The notes: a model not told the origin generated them from the sequence alone. A DNA stretch of 64,000 bases from Flavobacteriales bacterium (GCA_022428205.1 JAKMCW010000086.1:1-64000); one strand, 5' to 3'. Shown: positions 48,532 through 58,421, numbered from the stretch's first letter. Program-made: numbers and translations.

Positions 48532-49203
48532 TCAACCCGCCTGCAAACCTGCTCTGAGGAATTGGCGCACTTCGGCGGCTGCATCGAAATACTGCATAAC
48601 CACATCCAGAAAGTTTGGTTTGAGCACTTGAGTGGCCGGCAGTTCTGCCATGTAGAAGAACTGCTTGTTCAGGATATACGGGCAGATCTCAGCGGCCGCC
48701 CTAAACTCTTTGGGGATGCGGACATTCTTGGCGCCGAGGATTTCACCGTATGCCTCGCGAAATGCAGGTGCAGCGACCAAGGCATTGAAATCCTCAGGCT
48801 GGGCAGCAATGTGCTCGCGCAAAACGTAGAGGTCGTCCTTTTCCACCCAGTAAGCACCACCGCCAATCATCAAGCGTTCCGCGTCGAAGTGCACGTACAG
48901 TCCCGGGTCGCCGCTTTTCTTGCCGCCGGGGGCGATGCCTGCGGAGAGGTGGGTCTTGTAGGGCTGCTTGTCTTTGGAAAAACGGGTGTCACGGTTGATC
49001 CGGAAGATGCAGTGCTTGGGTTCTACATCGGCAAAGGCCGCTTCACGTTCTGTGCATGCTGCTATGAGATCTCCGACAAATAGCTTGAACGGGTCTCGGA
49101 CCTCCTGCTCATAGGTTTTGCGGTGTTCGCCAAACCAGTCACGGTCATTGTGCGCGGCGAGTTCAGCGAGGAATTGAAGGGCAGTGGGGCGGAAGTGGGA
49201 CAT
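48532..49203 (-). CDS. DUF2461 / TIGR02453 family protein
   Basis: ALQFLAELAAHNDRDWFGEHRKTYEQEVRDPFKLFV, FRINRDTRFSKDKQPYKTHLSAGIAPGGKKSGDPGLYVHFD. Confidence 0.9.
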   Translation of the reverse strand: MSHFRPTALQFLAELAAHNDRDWFGEHRKTYEQEVRDPFKLFVGDLIAACTEREAAFADVEPKHCIFRINRDTRFSKDKQPYKTHLSAGIAPGGKKSGDPGLYVHFDAERLMIGGGAYWVEKDDLYVLREHIAAQPEDFNALVAAPAFREAYGEILGAKNVRIPKEFRAAAEICPYILNKQFFYMAELPATQVLKPNFLDVVMQYFDAAAEVRQFLRAGLQAG

Positions 49204-49207
49204 AGAA

Positions 49208-50728
49208 TCAGGGGCAGGGCAGGGCGTCTTCAGTCGCGTACACCATGATGCGTTCGACAGAATTGATGGGGTTCAAATCGTGGATCCAACGGTCGATTCT
49301 GCTCGGCTGGATGGTGGTGAGGTACTTGAGGCCGGGCATCGCTGATTTGTAGGCCGCGACGGCCTCGCCGAGGTGACGGTCGCCCTGAAACAAGATGTAT
49401 TGCGGCGGATTGGAGCACCACTTGCGGGTGACCTCCACGGGGGAGACTTGCTGGTCCCTGCGGTTGTCGATGTGATAGGAAGTCCAAGTGCCACTGTAGA
49501 ATTGGGGAGGCATGGATCCGCTGTCAACCTGCACCATGGCAAAGACTTCAGCCTGTTGCGCGTACAGAAACTCCATGGCTTTTACCCGGCTGTGTTTTCC
49601 GGCATACGGTATGGTTACGGTGAGCAGCAACAAGGAAAGTGCCCAAAATGTGCGCCACAGCCACCTTTCCAACCCGCGGTGACGCCGCCACCAATCGCTG
49701 CGGTCGATCCAGGTCTGCCATCCGACATAACCTATTGTAATTAAGGCGGGTATGACCGGTAGGATGAAGCGTTCTTGCTTGTTGACGTAGACGCTGTGAA
49801 AGATCAGGAACCCGGCAACGGGTACGGCGATGCGCCACCAATTGGCCTTGGCCCTCCGGCCCCGGTGAAACGCGCCCCATGTCAACATCAGGCTCACCGG
49901 AGGCAGCATGAGTCCGAGCATGGTCAACAGATACTGGTACCAAGGACCTGCAGGGTATTGGCCGGCATGGGTTGAATTGTAGCCGATGTAGGCTTGCAAT
50001 TGCACAAAAGGGGCTCCCCAGATGTACAAATCGGGCGCTTGCATTAGGGAAAAGGTGGCCAATGCGGTGATTCCAATGCCCAGCAGTGCCTGCCATTGTC
50101 TTTGCATGAGCAACACTGGAACAAGGGCGACCCCGATGACGCCGCATTGGAAACGGAGCCCTGTGGCGATGCCGATGCCGATGCCGGCGATCAAAACGTC
50201 GCGCCAGTGCAGTGTGTTCCTGCGGACCAGCGCCCAAAAAGCGAGCATCAAGGGCGGGATGCACACCATTTCGACCAATTGGTGGACGGAAAGGAGTGGC
50301 CAAAGACCGCTGGCGGCTAAGATCCAGGCTACGGTGATGGCGTGGCGTGACCGGTCGGGCGACAGACGGCGCGCGATGAGGTAGCCAAACAGAATGATGA
50401 AGAGGCTGTAGACCGCATGGAAAATCCTCAACAAGAGCGCTTGGTCACTCGGATCGCTGGGCCCGGTTACCTGAAAGACTTCGAACAGCAGATATTGAGA
50501 GCCGACGTACGCGAAGTTGACGGGGTGCGCCTCGGGTGTGCCCTTTTGACTCCAGGGCAACCAATTGTTGTAGTCTTCCCCGTCGGCCCAGCTCGCTGCA
50601 GCTTCGACAACGAGAAAATGGTCGTCGTGCATCAAAAAGCCCGACCCAAAGGAAGCCGCTGCCAACCTCAACACGAGTCCGGCGAAGAGGGGGAGGAAGA
50701 GGGGGTGCTTGAGCCAGGGTGCCGTCAC
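49208..50728 (-). CDS. GT22-like (Alg9/PIG-B type) mannosyltransferase
   Basis: Polytopic; FLMHDDHFLVVEAAASWADG, GLRFQCGVIGVALV, VNKQERFILPVIPAL (HKExRFxxP-like motif). Confidence 0.75.
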   Translation of the reverse strand: MTAPWLKHPLFLPLFAGLVLRLAAASFGSGFLMHDDHFLVVEAAASWADGEDYNNWLPWSQKGTPEAHPVNFAYVGSQYLLFEVFQVTGPSDPSDQALLLRIFHAVYSLFIILFGYLIARRLSPDRSRHAITVAWILAASGLWPLLSVHQLVEMVCIPPLMLAFWALVRRNTLHWRDVLIAGIGIGIATGLRFQCGVIGVALVPVLLMQRQWQALLGIGITALATFSLMQAPDLYIWGAPFVQLQAYIGYNSTHAGQYPAGPWYQYLLTMLGLMLPPVSLMLTWGAFHRGRRAKANWWRIAVPVAGFLIFHSVYVNKQERFILPVIPALITIGYVGWQTWIDRSDWWRRHRGLERWLWRTFWALSLLLLTVTIPYAGKHSRVKAMEFLYAQQAEVFAMVQVDSGSMPPQFYSGTWTSYHIDNRRDQQVSPVEVTRKWCSNPPQYILFQGDRHLGEAVAAYKSAMPGLKYLTTIQPSRIDRWIHDLNPINSVERIMVYATEDALPCP

Positions 50729-51237
50729 AGTCCGATGCCCCAGTTTCCATCTGTGGAGAGGCGCTGGCGCAACTTGGCCATTTTGAGGGCAGCCACGGCA
50801 GCCTCTACGCCTTTATTTCCATGCTCACCACCGGCACGTGCCCGCGATTGTGCGATGTTGTCGTCGGTTAGCACGCAGAATATCACGGGCCGATCGGCAT
50901 CCATTCCAGCGCGCAACGTGCCTTGGGCCGTCGATTGGCACACGAAATCGAAGTGGGCGGTTTCACCGCGGATAACACTGCCGATGGCGATCACTGCATC
51001 GCACGAAGCGTGGCGCAGCATCCATTGGCTCGCCAGAGGCAATTCAAAGCTGCCTGGAACGGCTTCGATCAGAATGTCTTGCACACCAGCTTCCTTCAGC
51101 ACCGCCAGGGCGCCATCACGAAGGGCGTGCGTGATTTCTGAATTCCACTCTGAGACTGCAACGCCAATTCTAAAGGCGCGGCAACCTTTCAGGGCCTCCG
51201 CATCATAAGCGGACAAATTGTGTCCTTGGGTGGCCAT
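50725..51237 (-). CDS. ribH: 6,7-dimethyl-8-ribityllumazine synthase
   Basis: FRIGVAVSEWNSEITHALRDGAL, VPGSFELPLASQWML, DAVIAIGSVIRGETAHFDFVCQS, FCVLTDDNIAQSRARAGGEHGNKGVEAAVAALKM. Confidence 0.97.
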   Translation of the reverse strand: MATQGHNLSAYDAEALKGCRAFRIGVAVSEWNSEITHALRDGALAVLKEAGVQDILIEAVPGSFELPLASQWMLRHASCDAVIAIGSVIRGETAHFDFVCQSTAQGTLRAGMDADRPVIFCVLTDDNIAQSRARAGGEHGNKGVEAAVAALKMAKLRQRLSTDGNWGIGL

Positions 51238-51249
51238 GGAGGAGTGGGG

Positions 51250-51924
51250 TCAGCCAGCGATGGCCGCGGCCAAACCTTCTGCCGTTGCCTTCATGTTGGA
51301 AGAAGGGTAATCCTCCACGATGCGGGTCAACTTGCTGGCGGCGGCGCTGTTGTTGCCGAGCTCGAGGTCTACGAGGGCGCCTTTGTAAAGGGCAATCGGA
51401 GCCAGGTAATCCTCTCCAATTGAACGCTCGCTGCTCTTGGCTGCTTTGCTGAAGGCACCTGCGGCGGCCTCATAGTTGCCGAGCTCTACTTCGCAGTCAC
51501 CGATGTTGATTGCGGCGAGAACAGTCAGCACATCGTCATTGAGGTTGGCGCTGTTGAAAGCCTCGATGGCGCCGGTGTAGTCACCTTGACTGCGCAAAAT
51601 GGTGCCGATCTCGTATTGAGCGCGTGCTGCAGCTTTGGTTCCATCGTGGTCCTCGACGATATCATAGAGGCCAGGATAGAGGCCGTCGCCATTCAGGGCG
51701 AGGTCCAAACTGTCCATCATAAAGTATTGCTCAGCGCGCCATGAGTCTTGATTGCTTTCGAGTTCGGCGGGCTCAGATACGAACTTGCCGTATCCGACGA
51801 CGCCGATGATGAGGACGGCCACGGCGCCAATGGCCATGACAAGGTTGCGGCTGTTGTTCTCGATGAACTGTTCCGTCTTTCCCGAGAGATCTTGGGGTGC
51901 TTCGGAGGAGTTGTTGTCGGCCAT
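51250..51924 (-). CDS. TPR-containing membrane-anchored protein
   Basis: One N-terminal TM (LVMAIGAVAVLIIGVVGYGKF) followed by TPR-like helices (YTGAIEAFNSANLNDDVLTVLAAINIGDCEVELGNYEAAAGAFSKAAK). Confidence 0.8.
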   Translation of the reverse strand: MADNNSSEAPQDLSGKTEQFIENNSRNLVMAIGAVAVLIIGVVGYGKFVSEPAELESNQDSWRAEQYFMMDSLDLALNGDGLYPGLYDIVEDHDGTKAAARAQYEIGTILRSQGDYTGAIEAFNSANLNDDVLTVLAAINIGDCEVELGNYEAAAGAFSKAAKSSERSIGEDYLAPIALYKGALVDLELGNNSAAASKLTRIVEDYPSSNMKATAEGLAAAIAG

Positions 51925-52064
51925 GGAGGTCGTGTCCTGGGTGTTTCTTGATAAGCTTTGGGATTCACAGTGGAAAACCCTGCATGCATCCACGGACCGA
52001 TGGTCCACTTTTGCAGACGGCAAAAATAGCCAAAGTGACCGAGTCCAAAACAACTCCAATCGGC

Positions 52065-53204
52065 ATGCGCCTACTCAGGCTGCAATTGCTCGATTTCAAA
52101 AATCACCAAGAGGTGGAGATGCACTTGTGTGCGCAGGTAAATTGTCTCCTTGGGGACAACGGAACCGGCAAAACCAATGTCTTGGATGCCGTGCACTACT
52201 TGGGGAATGCCAAGGGGTACTTCAACCCCATCGATTCGCAAAACATCCGACACGGCCAGCCATCGTTCATGGTGGAGGGGACTTTTGGCCTCGAAGAGGC
52301 CGACCGATTCGAAGAGGACCGCTTGGTGTGCGCAGTGGTCAAGGGCCAGAAGAAGGTGTTGAAGCGCAATGGCAAGGCCTACCAGAAACTGGCGGACCAC
52401 GTGGGCCGGTATCCTGTGGTCATGATCGCGCCGGCCGATGCGGCCTTGTTGCACGACGGCAGTGAGGTGCGACGCAAATGGATGGACCAGGTCATCAGTC
52501 AGTACGACCGTCCATATTTGGACCGGCTCATCCAGTACCACCATTTGGTGCAGCAGCGCAACAACCTCTTGCGCTATTTCGCGGAGAACCGCACGTTTGA
52601 TGCTGCGCAGCTCGTTCCTTGGGACGAACAGATGGTGCCCCTCGCTGAAGCCATCGCAGCCCAGCGTGCGGTATTTGTTGCTGAGTTTGAGCCCGAATTT
52701 CAGCGCATACATGCAGACCTGTGTCAGGGCCGCGAAGCGGTCGGACTTTCCCTGCACACCAAGGTGGAGGCGGGGACGTTTGCCGGATTGCTGCAAGCCG
52801 CCCAGTCGGATGACCGGCGACTTAGACGGTCGACTGCGGGGGTGCACAAGGACGACGTGGACTTCAGCATTGGCGACCACGCGCTGAAGCGTTTTGGCAG
52901 TCAAGGCCAGCAAAAGACCTTTCTCCTTGCGCTGCGGCTCGCACAAGTCGAGCATTTGGCCCATCGGGTAGGCCGCCGGCCCATTTTGCTGTTGGACGAC
53001 ATCTTCGACAAGATCGATGCCCACCGCGCTGGTGCTTTGATGAACGTTTTGGGCCGCGCCCGCTTCGGACAGGTGTTCATCTCGGATACCGATCAAGAGA
53101 GGATTCCCCAATTGTTAAAGGCCGCAGGGGTGCCCTTTGCCTCATGGTGGGTGGACGACTCGGGTGTCCAATCCATGGAAACAGAGAAAGAACCTGGCAC
53201 ATGA
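52065..53204 (+). CDS. recF: DNA replication/repair protein RecF
   Basis: LQLLDFKNHQEVEMHLCAQVNCLLGDNGTGKTNVLDAVHYL (Walker A), GSQGQQKTFLLALRLAQVEHL (signature), PILLLDDIFDKIDAHR (Walker B). Confidence 0.95.
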   Translation: MRLLRLQLLDFKNHQEVEMHLCAQVNCLLGDNGTGKTNVLDAVHYLGNAKGYFNPIDSQNIRHGQPSFMVEGTFGLEEADRFEEDRLVCAVVKGQKKVLKRNGKAYQKLADHVGRYPVVMIAPADAALLHDGSEVRRKWMDQVISQYDRPYLDRLIQYHHLVQQRNNLLRYFAENRTFDAAQLVPWDEQMVPLAEAIAAQRAVFVAEFEPEFQRIHADLCQGREAVGLSLHTKVEAGTFAGLLQAAQSDDRRLRRSTAGVHKDDVDFSIGDHALKRFGSQGQQKTFLLALRLAQVEHLAHRVGRRPILLLDDIFDKIDAHRAGALMNVLGRARFGQVFISDTDQERIPQLLKAAGVPFASWWVDDSGVQSMETEKEPGT

Positions 53205-53536
53205 GTCGGGGACGATCATACCGTGCCTTGGGAAGGTCGCGTGGAAACCGAAAAGGCGAGGCTGTATCCTTGGGAGATGCGATATCAGAATGGCTGCGTT
53301 TGAGCGGTCATGGTGCGCGCCTCGAAGATGCCAATGCGGAAGCGGCATGGCGCGATGTCATGGGGGAAGCCGTGTCGCGAAAGACCCGTTTTCTTCGGGT
53401 GCGGGATGGGGTCCTCACGGTCGAATTGGACTCCGGTCCGATGAAAGAGGAATTTCTCATGGCGCGAACCCGCATCCAAGCCTTGATGAATGAGCACCTC
53501 GGTCGCGAGGCCATCCGCCAAGTGGTCATTCGATAA
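53201..53536 (+). CDS. DUF721 domain protein
   Basis: SLGDAISEWLRLSGHGARLEDANAEAAWRDVMGEAVSRKTRFLRVRDGVLTVELDSGPMKEEFLMARTRIQALMNEHLG. ATGA overlap with recF. Confidence 0.88.
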   Translation: MSRGRSYRALGRSRGNRKGEAVSLGDAISEWLRLSGHGARLEDANAEAAWRDVMGEAVSRKTRFLRVRDGVLTVELDSGPMKEEFLMARTRIQALMNEHLGREAIRQVVIR

Positions 53537-53552
53537 GCGCTCTACTGACTGC

Positions 53553-53560
53553 TATCTTTG
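53553..53560 (+). promoter_or_regulatory. TAnnTTTG promoter element (TATCTTTG)
   Basis: Exact match to the Bacteroidota -7 consensus, ending 9 nt before the ATG at 53570. Confidence 0.45.
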
Positions 53561-53569
53561 TCGCCAGTC

Positions 53570-54349
53570 ATGCGCGCTCTGATTTCTTTCGTCACCCGGT
53601 TCATTCCCCGGCACCTCTTGCAGCGTGTGGCCCACATCGCCCTGCAGCTCGTTTCGCCCTTTTACTGGGGCAGCAAGTTTGAGGACCCGATCAACGGAAA
53701 GACATACCGGAAGCTGCTCTCATACGGCCGCGCGGACCGGAGTCGCCCCAACGCGCTGGCGCCAAATAGCCTGAGCCTCGAGCGTCACCGGGCGGTGTGG
53801 ATGTACCTGACCGAGCACAGCGACATGTTCAATGGTGGTCCCGGCCGCCGCATGTTGCACCTCGCCCCGGAATACTGTTTTTTGAAGCGATTCAACTCCG
53901 CCCGAGGACTGGAGATTGTCAGAGCGGACCTCGTTTCTCCCTGGGCAGATGTGCACTTCGATGTGCATGAAATCCCATATGAAGACGACCACTTCGACAT
54001 CATCATGGGCAACCACCTCATGGAACATGTGGCCGATGACCGCAAGGTGATGTCTGAGTATTTCCGGGTCATGAAGCCGGGAGGATGGGGCATTTTTCAG
54101 GTGCCCTTGGACCGCGACAATGCCGAAACACAGGAAGATCCGAACGTGACGGACCCCGCCGAACGTGAGCGCCTGTATTGGCAGCGGGACCATGTCCGCC
54201 TTTACGGCATGGACTATGCTGACCGATATCGCTCGGTGGGTTTCGAGGTAGAGGAGCTCGATCTGCAGTCGTTGTTTGGTCAAGCGCGGTTTGACCGTTG
54301 TGCTTTGGGCTCAGAGCGGTACTTGCAAGTGGTGCGCAAGCCCATTTGA
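53570..54349 (+). CDS. Class I SAM-dependent methyltransferase
   Basis: MLHLAPEYCFLKRF, VRADLVSPWADVHFDVHEIPYEDDHFDIIMGNHLMEHVADDRKVMSEYFRVMKPGGWGIFQVPLD. Confidence 0.88.
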   Translation: MRALISFVTRFIPRHLLQRVAHIALQLVSPFYWGSKFEDPINGKTYRKLLSYGRADRSRPNALAPNSLSLERHRAVWMYLTEHSDMFNGGPGRRMLHLAPEYCFLKRFNSARGLEIVRADLVSPWADVHFDVHEIPYEDDHFDIIMGNHLMEHVADDRKVMSEYFRVMKPGGWGIFQVPLDRDNAETQEDPNVTDPAERERLYWQRDHVRLYGMDYADRYRSVGFEVEELDLQSLFGQARFDRCALGSERYLQVVRKPI

Positions 54350-54374
54350 CTACAGGAGGTGGTCTTTTAGCTCA

Positions 54375-55454
54375 TCAGCGCACTTTCAAGAAGGCGGTTT
54401 CGCCCGATGAGTCTGTCGCATGGATGAGGAGAAACCCGACTTGGGGCAGGGCCCACAATGCTCCATTGGAAAGTGACTTCTGTCGCACTTGTCGGCCCAT
54501 GGCGTCCAGCAAAGTGAGGGTACACGCCCGTTCTGTATGCACGGTGCGCCCTTGAAGGTGCAGCCACGAAGCAGGAGGCGTTGCTTCGGTGATGCTTGTG
54601 AATTCTCCGGCGCATTGTGCCGAAAAGAAATCCCACATGACCTCTGTGGACTCTACGTCTTGACTGCCCCACACTCCGAACCAATCGTGGCCCCCACCAT
54701 TGACCCGGTAGTGGTGAAACTCTTGGCCTCCAGGACTTCCTGCAAAGCGCAAGAAATCCACCGAAGTTGCGTCTATCGCTTCGAGGTTGGGTAAGGTTGT
54801 TTCTTCGAGGGTGGTCGTGCCCATAAGTCCTGTCCAATGGGCGATGATCTCCTCGACACTGGCAGAGCCCCAATTTCCACCCACACCGCTATCGTAGGGA
54901 ACCGTTTCGTCTTCCGTTCCGTGCAGGTGCACGATGGGCACAATTTCATCGGGAATGCAACCGAAGTCTACTGCGGTCATGGCCCCCGTGACCGAGCCAA
55001 TGGCCTTGAAGACGTCAGGGTGTTCGCAGGCCAGAGAGTAGCTCATCTTGCCGCCATTGGACATGCCGCAGGAATAGGTGCACTCGGCGCTCAAATTGTA
55101 GGTTTCTTGAAGGTGCTGGGCCAAGGCCACGAGGAATCCGTGGTCATTGGTTGTGCTGTTGCCGAGGTTGGCATTCCAATGTGTAATACCGAATTGGTCC
55201 TCGGTTCCTTGTGGGAACACGGCGACAAACCCTTCTGACGCTGCCAGACCACTCCAGCCGCTGTACGCCCTGATGAGCGCGGCACTGCTTGTGTATCCGT
55301 GCAGCACAAAAACCAATGGCGCACCTTCAGGAATGGGGCCGGGGGCTTCCATGTAATAGGTCCGCTCCGAGCCGTTGAATTCAAAGGTCAATTGCGCGGT
55401 GGCAGTTGATGCGATAAAACAGCAACCAATAACGAGCGTAAAAAGTCGTGTCAT
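54375..55454 (-). CDS. PHB-depolymerase/feruloyl-esterase-like secreted hydrolase with T9SS-like C-terminal tail
   Basis: Signal peptide; LVFVLHGYTSSAALIRAYSGWSGLA; CTYSCGMSNGGKMSYSLACEHPD (GxSxG); VHLHGTEDETVPYDSG; C-terminal CTLTLLDAMGRQVRQKSL...GFLLIHATDSSGETAFLKVR. Confidence 0.85.
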   Translation of the reverse strand: MTRLFTLVIGCCFIASTATAQLTFEFNGSERTYYMEAPGPIPEGAPLVFVLHGYTSSAALIRAYSGWSGLAASEGFVAVFPQGTEDQFGITHWNANLGNSTTNDHGFLVALAQHLQETYNLSAECTYSCGMSNGGKMSYSLACEHPDVFKAIGSVTGAMTAVDFGCIPDEIVPIVHLHGTEDETVPYDSGVGGNWGSASVEEIIAHWTGLMGTTTLEETTLPNLEAIDATSVDFLRFAGSPGGQEFHHYRVNGGGHDWFGVWGSQDVESTEVMWDFFSAQCAGEFTSITEATPPASWLHLQGRTVHTERACTLTLLDAMGRQVRQKSLSNGALWALPQVGFLLIHATDSSGETAFLKVR

Positions 55455-56080
55455 TTCGGGGTTTTGTCTTGTGGGTCCTTCACGATAACACCGTGAATCC
55501 GTGCTAGTTCAGCGGTGAGGGTGTTGACGCTGCCGGCCCTGACCTCGATGTCGAGGAGGCAGCCATCGGCATATCGTTCTGCAACAATGCGGGCGCCTTC
55601 TTTTTGGATGGCCTGCATGACGTGACGTGTGAGGTCCGGCGCATACAATAGGGTGAGGGGCGCCATGAGCAAAGACGTTGTGATTCCGGCATCTGCGACG
55701 GCTTCCTGGCCCGCGGATCTGTAGGCTTCGATTAGGCCGCCAACGCCAAGCTTGACGCCGCCGAAATAGCGGACCACTGCGATCAAGGTCCAATGCAAAT
55801 CGTGGGAACGCAATACACCATGTATGGGGGCTCCTGCGCTGCCCGCAGGTTCTCCGTCATCGGCTGCGCGAAACCGCTCGGGGCCGAATTGCCATGCAAA
55901 GCACACGTGCCTGGCGGCATGGTGGTCGGCTTTCACCGCTTCGAGGTGCTGAACCACTGCAGCTTCTGCAGCAGCCTCGTCAGCAAAAGGCAACGCAAAA
56001 GCATAGCCATAAAACTTGCTGCCCTTGGCTTTGTAAAGCCCGGTGCCATCAGATTGGAGTGTGGGGAAGGCGTCCCGCAC
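55451..56080 (-). CDS. YigZ/IMPACT family protein
   Basis: KAKGSKFYGYAFALPFADEAAAEAAVVQHLEAVKADHHAARHVCFAWQFG, DDGEPAGSAGAPIHGVLRSHDLHWTLIAVVRYFGGVKLGVGGLIEAYR. Confidence 0.93.
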   Translation of the reverse strand: MRDAFPTLQSDGTGLYKAKGSKFYGYAFALPFADEAAAEAAVVQHLEAVKADHHAARHVCFAWQFGPERFRAADDGEPAGSAGAPIHGVLRSHDLHWTLIAVVRYFGGVKLGVGGLIEAYRSAGQEAVADAGITTSLLMAPLTLLYAPDLTRHVMQAIQKEGARIVAERYADGCLLDIEVRAGSVNTLTAELARIHGVIVKDPQDKTPK

Positions 56081-56082
56081 CG

Positions 56083-56481
56083 TCAGCTCACGGGGTTGAG
56101 GGTGACGCTGTAAACCTGCACTGTGTGGGGGTCACGGCCCGCGAAAAATTTGTCCAGTGCGAGTAAAATGTTGCCTGCGCTGAAGTAGCTCGTGTGCAGT
56201 TCGGTCTCGCCGGACACCCTCCATTGGATGGTGTAGCTCAGTTCGCGATCCTTGTGGTGTTGGGTGTATTCCAACAAGGTTTGCAGGGCTTGCTCCTTGG
56301 TGGATCCTGAGGCACGGTGAAAGAGGAACCGGTGCGTGTGGCGCGGATTGTAGGTAAACAATGCCACTTCTTGGATCCCATCGGTATCGCTCCAAACGAA
56401 CTCCAATTGGTCTTCTGCATAACCGAAATAGCTGCGGATGTCCTCCAACAGCCGAGAAGCTTGATCGTGGTCTGGGGTCAT
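56083..56481 (-). CDS. Hypothetical protein of unknown family
   Basis: 132 aa reading frame between YigZ-like and CapD-like genes on the same strand; MTPDHDQASRLLEDIRSYFGYAEDQLEFVWSDTDGIQEVALFTYNPRHTHRF. ATGA overlap with the upstream gene's stop supports translation. Confidence 0.7.
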   Translation of the reverse strand: MTPDHDQASRLLEDIRSYFGYAEDQLEFVWSDTDGIQEVALFTYNPRHTHRFLFHRASGSTKEQALQTLLEYTQHHKDRELSYTIQWRVSGETELHTSYFSAGNILLALDKFFAGRDPHTVQVYSVTLNPVS

Positions 56482-58376
56482 GTGGCGTCGATTTCCTGTT
56501 CCGAAGGATGGTATTCGGGCAAATGTCGGGCGAAAGTGGCGCGCGCATCGGCGTCGGTCCATGTGCCGATTTCTTGCGCCTCCTGAGAAGCTGCCAGTGC
56601 ATTTCTAATGGCGTCGCGGTCGACATCGGCGCGGCCTGCCCTGAGGATTTTGGGGTGGTGAGTGGGGAGGAGGTTTTCCTGGCCGCTCATCAGCTCTTCA
56701 TGCAGTTTTTCTCCTGTGCGAAGTCCGACGATATCGATGTCGATGTCTTGGTCTTCTACGAGTCCGGCCAAGCGGATCATGCGCCGGGCGAGGTCGGCGA
56801 TCTTCACCCTTTCGCCCATGTCAAACACGAAGATGTCGTCCCCCTCACTGGTGGCTGCAGCTTCCATAACGAGTTGCACTGCCTCGGGGATGGTCATGAA
56901 GTAACGGGTGACCTCGGGATGGGTCAAGGTCACTGGGCCACCCGCTTCGATTTGCTTCCTGAAGAGGGGGATGACACTGCCGTTGCTGTCAAGGACGTTG
57001 CCGAACCGGGTGATGACACACTTCATGTTGGCCCCTTCACCGATGCTGCGCACCACGAGCTCGGCCATCCGTTTGGAGGCGCCCATGACGCTGGAAGGGT
57101 TGACAGCCTTGTCCGTGCTGACGAGCACAAAGGTGCCCGTGCCAGCCTGTTGGGCTGCGTTGATGACGTTGGCGGTACCGATGACGTTGGTGTGCCAAGC
57201 GGCTTGAGGCTGGACTTCCATCACCGGCACATGTTTGTACGCAGCGGCGTGGTAGATGACATCGGGTTTGAAATCGGCAAGCAGTGTCTGCATGGAGCGG
57301 GCATCGCGCACATCCGCTATGCGCGTTTGAAGCCGGCTGGCCAGGGAGCCAAGTCGGGTGCGGCCCATCAGGCCCAGGTCGTGAAGTGGCGTCTCAGCCA
57401 TGTCGATGGCGAGCACTTCAGCGGCACCGCGCTCGATGGCCTGCATCACCAATTCAGAACCGATGGATCCGGCACCGCCTGTGACAAGGATGCGGGCACC
57501 ACCCACTTGGCGCTTGATGGCGGAAGCGTCGAGTTCGATGACGGGCCGACCCAACAGGTCTTCGATGCGGGTGTCCCGCAGCTGCCCGGCACTCAATTCT
57601 CCTTGAATCCAACGCTGTGCTGGCGGGACATCCATGACGCGGAGCCCTGCGTCCAATGCGGCATCGATGACCTGCGCCTTGCGCACAGGGTCCAGCCTTT
57701 GGATGGACACGATCAAGCGCTTGGCATTGTAGTCACCCAACACTTGTGTGGCCCGGTCCGCTGGAAGGATGGGAACGCCATCGATGCGCTTGCCCTGCTT
57801 CCCGCTGTCGTCATCGAGAAAGGCCACCACTTTGAGGGGGTCGGGACTGGGCCGCTCCACGGCTTGCTTGGTGATGATGCCCGCTTCGCCGGCTCCAAAG
57901 ATGACCACAGGTGTCGGCCGCGCCGACTGGAAGCGCTCGTAAATGGAGCGGACGGTAACCCGAAATCCAATAAGGAATACTGCAGAAGCCAGCAGTTCAA
58001 TCGCCACGACACTCAGCGGAACAGGGTAGGTCATGTCCATAGAGGCGGCGGCCAGGTTTTGGCCCAAAAACAGCACGCTGCCCATGCTCAATGCGAGGAG
58101 AACCCGCCGGGCATCCCGAGAACCGCTGAAACGGATGATGCCCGCATAGGTCCGGAAGACCAGCATCGCGAAGGCCCGAATTAGGATGTATGCGGGGATG
58201 AAGCGCCGGGCCGCCTCCAGTTCATGAGCAGGCGGAGCGAATTCGAACCGGATGGCAAAAGCCAACCCCAATGCAACCAGGCCCAGCGACAGGTCGATGG
58301 TAAAGATCACCCAGCGTGGGACGAGCTGGGGTTTGGATTGGATTGTGCGCAACAGTTGGAACATCCTGGTCGGCAA
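56478..58376 (-). CDS. Membrane-anchored nucleoside-diphosphate-sugar epimerase/dehydratase (CapD/WbpM/FlaA1 family)
   Basis: Four N-terminal TMs; GAGEAGIITKQAVE; ILVTGGAGSIGSELVMQAIERGAAEVLAIDMAE; STDKAVNPSSVMGASKRMAELVVRS; RFGNVLDSNGSVIPLFRKQIEAGGPVTLTHPEVTRYFMTIPEAVQLV. Confidence 0.95.
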   Translation of the reverse strand: MPTRMFQLLRTIQSKPQLVPRWVIFTIDLSLGLVALGLAFAIRFEFAPPAHELEAARRFIPAYILIRAFAMLVFRTYAGIIRFSGSRDARRVLLALSMGSVLFLGQNLAAASMDMTYPVPLSVVAIELLASAVFLIGFRVTVRSIYERFQSARPTPVVIFGAGEAGIITKQAVERPSPDPLKVVAFLDDDSGKQGKRIDGVPILPADRATQVLGDYNAKRLIVSIQRLDPVRKAQVIDAALDAGLRVMDVPPAQRWIQGELSAGQLRDTRIEDLLGRPVIELDASAIKRQVGGARILVTGGAGSIGSELVMQAIERGAAEVLAIDMAETPLHDLGLMGRTRLGSLASRLQTRIADVRDARSMQTLLADFKPDVIYHAAAYKHVPVMEVQPQAAWHTNVIGTANVINAAQQAGTGTFVLVSTDKAVNPSSVMGASKRMAELVVRSIGEGANMKCVITRFGNVLDSNGSVIPLFRKQIEAGGPVTLTHPEVTRYFMTIPEAVQLVMEAAATSEGDDIFVFDMGERVKIADLARRMIRLAGLVEDQDIDIDIVGLRTGEKLHEELMSGQENLLPTHHPKILRAGRADVDRDAIRNALAASQEAQEIGTWTDADARATFARHLPEYHPSEQEIDAT

Positions 58377-58421
58377 GATACCGCGGGCGGCTTCCTGACG
58401 TTACTTTTCGGGACCAAGAGA

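Noticed and set aside
52071-53111. 346-aa ORF on - strand
   Set aside because: Antisense to recF, which has intact Walker and signature motifs.
56361-58184. 607-aa ORF on + strand
   Set aside because: Antisense to the CapD/WbpM-like epimerase; His/Asp/Gly-rich artefact sequence.
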